Below, one piece after another: positions 45,151 through 49,161 of a stretch of 49,161 nucleotides of DNA. The DNA is from Clostridiisalibacter paucivorans DSM 22131 (GTDB lineage Bacteria; Bacillota; Clostridia; Tissierellales; Clostridiisalibacteraceae), in NCBI RefSeq assembly GCF_000620125.1, contig NZ_JHVL01000017.1, positions 1-49,161 on the forward strand, read 5' to 3'. The position numbers and the translations under genes were made by a program. Under the pieces are notes generated by a model. That model was not told the DNA's origin and made no database searches. It saw only the letters and a program-made list of their open reading frames with translations. The first letter of the stretch is position 1; each line of letters begins with the position of its first letter.

Positions 45151-45879
45151 ATGTCGAATATGGCTATGTATTTAGCAGAGTTTTTTGGCACAATGATACT
45201 TATTCTGTTAGGAGACGGAGTTGTAGCAAACGTTTCCTTGAAGAAATCTAAAGGTGAAGGTGGAGGATGGATTGTTGTCACCACTGCTTGGGGTCTTGCT
45301 GTTGCTATGGCAGCCTATATTACTGGATGGGTGAGTGGGGCCCATATAAATCCTGCTGTAACTGTTGCAAACGCTTTTATAGGTAATATATCATGGTCAT
45401 TAGTTCCTGGATATGTAATATCTCAGGTTCTTGGAGGTATAGCAGGCGGAATTTTAGTATATGTATCATTTAGGGATCATTTTGCTGCTACAGATGATGC
45501 AGATACAAAACTAGGAGTATTTTGTACAGCACCAGCCATAAGAAATATAAAGTGGAATTTTATAACAGAGGTTATAGGTACTGCGATGTTAGTTATAGGT
45601 TTATTAGGTATTGCTCACTCAAATAATGGAGTAGGACCATTGGGAGCACTATTGGCAGGTTTCTTGGTATGGAGTATAGGATTGAGTTTAGGAGGACCTA
45701 CTGGTTATGCAATAAATCCAGCTAGGGATTTAGGACCTAGAATTGCCCATGCAATACTACCTATACCAGGCAAAAGAGATGCAGACTGGTCATATTCTAT
45801 GGTGCCTGTTATTGGACCTATTGTGGGTGGAGTGATTGGAGCATTTATATATCAATTTGTACTTAATATGTGGGTATAG
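45151..45879 (+). CDS. glpF: Glycerol uptake facilitator
   Basis: 242 residues, six membrane helices with two half-helices carrying the NPA motifs HINPAVT and INPARDLGPR. The Asp after the second NPA is typical of aquaglyceroporins, not water-only aquaporins. It allows diffusion of glycerol, which GlpK then traps. The site AAGGGGAGG precedes the ATG. It lies about 100 bases after glpP without an obvious terminator between, so one transcript is likely. Confidence 0.95.
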   Translation: MSNMAMYLAEFFGTMILILLGDGVVANVSLKKSKGEGGGWIVVTTAWGLAVAMAAYITGWVSGAHINPAVTVANAFIGNISWSLVPGYVISQVLGGIAGGILVYVSFRDHFAATDDADTKLGVFCTAPAIRNIKWNFITEVIGTAMLVIGLLGIAHSNNGVGPLGALLAGFLVWSIGLSLGGPTGYAINPARDLGPRIAHAILPIPGKRDADWSYSMVPVIGPIVGGVIGAFIYQFVLNMWV

Positions 45880-45892
45880 CAATATTTGATAA

Positions 45893-47473
<1,581 letters not shown>

Positions 47474-47505
47474 AATATAAACATACAAAAGAATAATACA
47501 GGTTT

Positions 47506-47572
47506 GAGATAAAGAGAACCACACTGGATTATCCTATGGAGAGATAGGTATAGTTTAGTGTGGTTTTTTTAA
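47506..47572 (+). promoter_or_regulatory. GlpP-type antitermination leader before the second oxidoreductase
   Basis: AACCACACT (47517-47525) pairs with AGTGTGGTT (47557-47565), with inner CCTAT / ATAGG, then a T run. The common boxes GAGATAAAGAGA and CCTATGGAGAGATAGG match the glpP leader, though the outer stems differ, so pairing is kept while sequence is not. Confidence 0.78.
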
Positions 47573-47598
47573 TATGAAAATAGAAGGAGGCAGTCTGT

Positions 47599-49038
47599 AT
47601 GTATGATGTAGCAATAATAGGGGCTGGTGTAATAGGAAACTCTATAGCAAGAGAACTATCTAGATATAATTTAGATATAGTTATTATAGAAAAGGATAAT
47701 GATGTATCAAATGGTACTACAAAGGCCAATAGTGCCATAGTCCATGGTGGGTATGATGCTAAACCTGGAACTAATATGGCGAAGTTTAATGCAAAGGGCA
47801 ATCCTATGTTTGACAGACTCTGTGATGAGCTAGATGTTCCATTTAAGAGGATAGGGTCATTGGTATTGGCTTTCAATGATAAAGACATGGACACACTAAA
47901 AGAATTATATGATAGAGGAATAAAAAATGGCATACCAAATGTTGAGATAATAGATGGTGAAAAGATTAAAGAAATGGAGCCAAATATAAATGAAGATGTA
48001 ATAGGAGCCTTATATTCACCAACAGCAGGTATAGTGGGTTCATATGAATTGGCTATAGCCCTTGCAGAAAATGCTGTAGATAATGGAGTGGAACTTATGC
48101 TCAATAACGAAGTGAAGGATATACAGAAGATACATGGTGGATATAGAATTTCAGCTACTACAGGAAATATAGATTCAAAGTATGTTATAAATTGTGCTGG
48201 GGTATATGCAGATAAAATAAATAATATGGTCAATAAAGAAAGCTTTAAGATAAAACCACGAAGGGGACAATATTATATATTAGATAAAAGTGCTTCTCAT
48301 ATAGCAAAACATGTAATATTCCAATGCCCCAATGAATTAGGCAAAGGTGTTTTAATAGCGCCAACAGTTCATGGCAATATTATAGTTGGTCCAGATAGTC
48401 AAGACTTAAATGACAATCAACGGGATGAATTACAGACAACATCTAATAGACTTGACTATGTTAAGAATACAGCTAAAAGAAGTATAAAAAATATACCGTT
48501 TAATAAAGCAATAACTAATTTTGCAGGTATGAGGGCGGAACCAAGTACTGGAGATTTTATAATAGAAGAAGCAGAAGACGCAAAGGGATTCATAAATGTT
48601 GCTGGTATTAAATCACCGGGTCTATCTTCGGCACCTGCTATAGCAGAATATGTGGTTGAATTTATTAAGAAAATTGCTAATGGATTAGATAAAAAAGGAG
48701 ATTTTAATCCTTATAGAAAAATGGTTGTATTTGATGAATTAAGTAGTGAAGAAAAGACTGAAATGATAAAGAAAGATCCTAGATATGGAAGGATAATATG
48801 CAGATGTGAAAATATAACTGAAGGTGAAATTGTGGACTGTATCAAAAGAAATGTGGGAGCTACTACAGTAGATGGAGTTAAGAGGAGAGTAAGACCTGGA
48901 ACAGGTAGATGTCAAGGTGGATTTTGTGGACCAAGGGTTATGGAGATACTTGCTAGGGAATTGGAAAAGGAACCAAAGGATATAGTGAAAGATGGAAAAG
49001 AGTCCTATATATTGACGGGAGAGACTAAGGATAGTTAG
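47599..49038 (+). CDS. glpA: FAD-dependent glycerol-3-phosphate dehydrogenase-like oxidoreductase, copy 2
   Basis: 479 residues, clearly paralogous to the gene at 42748 over the whole length. FAD motif VAIIGAGVIGNSIARELS, ANSAIVHGGYDAKPGT, KPRRGQYYILD, NFAGMRAEPSTGDFIIEEA and the C-terminal [2Fe-2S] unit with CRCENITEGEI and GRCQGGFCGPRV. The site AGAAGGAGG precedes the ATG. Position after glpK and the GlpP-type leader make it the likely anaerobic glycerol-3-phosphate dehydrogenase. In related clostridia a second FAD protein and a small Cys-rich protein follow; the window ends before any such genes. Confidence 0.92.
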   Translation: MYDVAIIGAGVIGNSIARELSRYNLDIVIIEKDNDVSNGTTKANSAIVHGGYDAKPGTNMAKFNAKGNPMFDRLCDELDVPFKRIGSLVLAFNDKDMDTLKELYDRGIKNGIPNVEIIDGEKIKEMEPNINEDVIGALYSPTAGIVGSYELAIALAENAVDNGVELMLNNEVKDIQKIHGGYRISATTGNIDSKYVINCAGVYADKINNMVNKESFKIKPRRGQYYILDKSASHIAKHVIFQCPNELGKGVLIAPTVHGNIIVGPDSQDLNDNQRDELQTTSNRLDYVKNTAKRSIKNIPFNKAITNFAGMRAEPSTGDFIIEEAEDAKGFINVAGIKSPGLSSAPAIAEYVVEFIKKIANGLDKKGDFNPYRKMVVFDELSSEEKTEMIKKDPRYGRIICRCENITEGEIVDCIKRNVGATTVDGVKRRVRPGTGRCQGGFCGPRVMEILARELEKEPKDIVKDGKESYILTGETKDS

Positions 49039-49044
49039 TAAAGT

Positions 49045-49161
49045 AGTTCCTAGTTCTCAGTTCTTGGTTCTTAGGAAAGAAGGGGGCGCTAGCGCCCCCT
49101 AAGAGCTAAGAGCTAAGAGCTAAGAGCTAAGAGCTAAGAGCTAAGAGCTAAGAGCTAAGAG
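49045..49161. repeat. 7-bp tandem repeats flanking a 20-bp GC palindrome
   Basis: The left array (49045-49072) has four 7-mers of the form AGTTCTT. A palindrome, AGGGGGCGCTAGCGCCCCCT, occupies 49081-49100, the most GC-rich spot in the window. The right array, TAAGAGC repeated about nine times, runs from 49100 to the window end. The left unit is the reverse complement of the right with one C-to-T change, which still pairs as G-U in RNA, so the whole could fold as one long hairpin. The end of the window inside the array suggests an assembly break. Confidence 0.85.

Noticed and set aside
47529-48233. Long open frame on the minus strand (234 codons) opposite the second oxidoreductase
   Set aside because: It lies antisense to a gene with clear FAD motifs, has Ser/Ile-rich low-complexity composition typical of a reversed frame, and no ribosome site.

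Overview
The window looks like a chromosomal piece of a low-GC, Gram-positive, strictly anaerobic bacterium of the Clostridia/Tissierellia type. The signs are a strongly AT-rich sequence, strong purine-rich ribosome binding sites, many TTG and GTG starts, lipoprotein signal peptides, S-layer-homology domains, and fermentation enzymes that use ferredoxin and acyl phosphates. This placement is inference; no rRNA or complete tRNA gene is present. Every convincing gene is on the + strand.

Layout. 1-574: an unidentified open reading tail and the promoter region of the first oligopeptide-binding lipoprotein. 575-4253: two tandem OppA-like lipoproteins without permease or ATPase genes. 4419-8487: a conserved protein of unknown function, a 190-bp inverted-repeat-bounded segment with a 25-codon hydrophobic ORF, an HD-GYP cyclic-di-GMP phosphodiesterase, a DUF5317-like membrane protein and a CapA-type phosphoesterase. 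8751-12549: cdaA, cdaR and a sigma-54 activator. 12551-18194: a near-consensus sigma-54 promoter with candidate upstream activator sites, then ptb, buk, a small P-loop ATPase and a four-subunit 2-oxoacid:ferredoxin oxidoreductase. Together these form a route from 2-oxo acids (probably branched-chain) to acyl-CoA, acyl phosphate, acid and ATP. 18575-23238: a YitT-family membrane protein, glmM, and glmS behind a glmS ribozyme.

23457-31715: a response regulator with a SARP/OmpR-like output domain, a 7TMR-DISM histidine kinase, a receiver-only regulator closely related to the first, and a 1577-residue GLUG/SLH surface protein. Tandem 11-bp direct repeats abut the -10 element of the second half. 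31912-35339: a small membrane protein, peptide deformylase, a YbaK/ProX deacylase, a DUF4830-like lipoprotein, and a NUDIX hydrolase behind a ykkC-class riboswitch with its own terminator. 35616-42647: a four-gene extracellular polysaccharide locus (triple NodB-fold protein, PilZ-GT2 synthase, degenerate deacetylase with a beta-sandwich tail, GH18-like protein). 42748-49038: a glycerol regulon (FAD oxidoreductase, glpP, glpF, glpK, second FAD oxidoreductase) with two matching terminator leaders that look like GlpP targets. The window ends in a 7-bp tandem repeat array next to a GC-rich palindrome.

How the parts connect (inference). Two cyclic dinucleotide systems are present: c-di-AMP synthesis, and a c-di-GMP hydrolase with a PilZ-containing synthase. 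GlmM and GlmS supply the amino-sugar precursor that cell wall and a PNAG-like polymer would both need. Control by RNA is unusually visible: a glmS ribozyme, a riboswitch and paired GlpP leaders.
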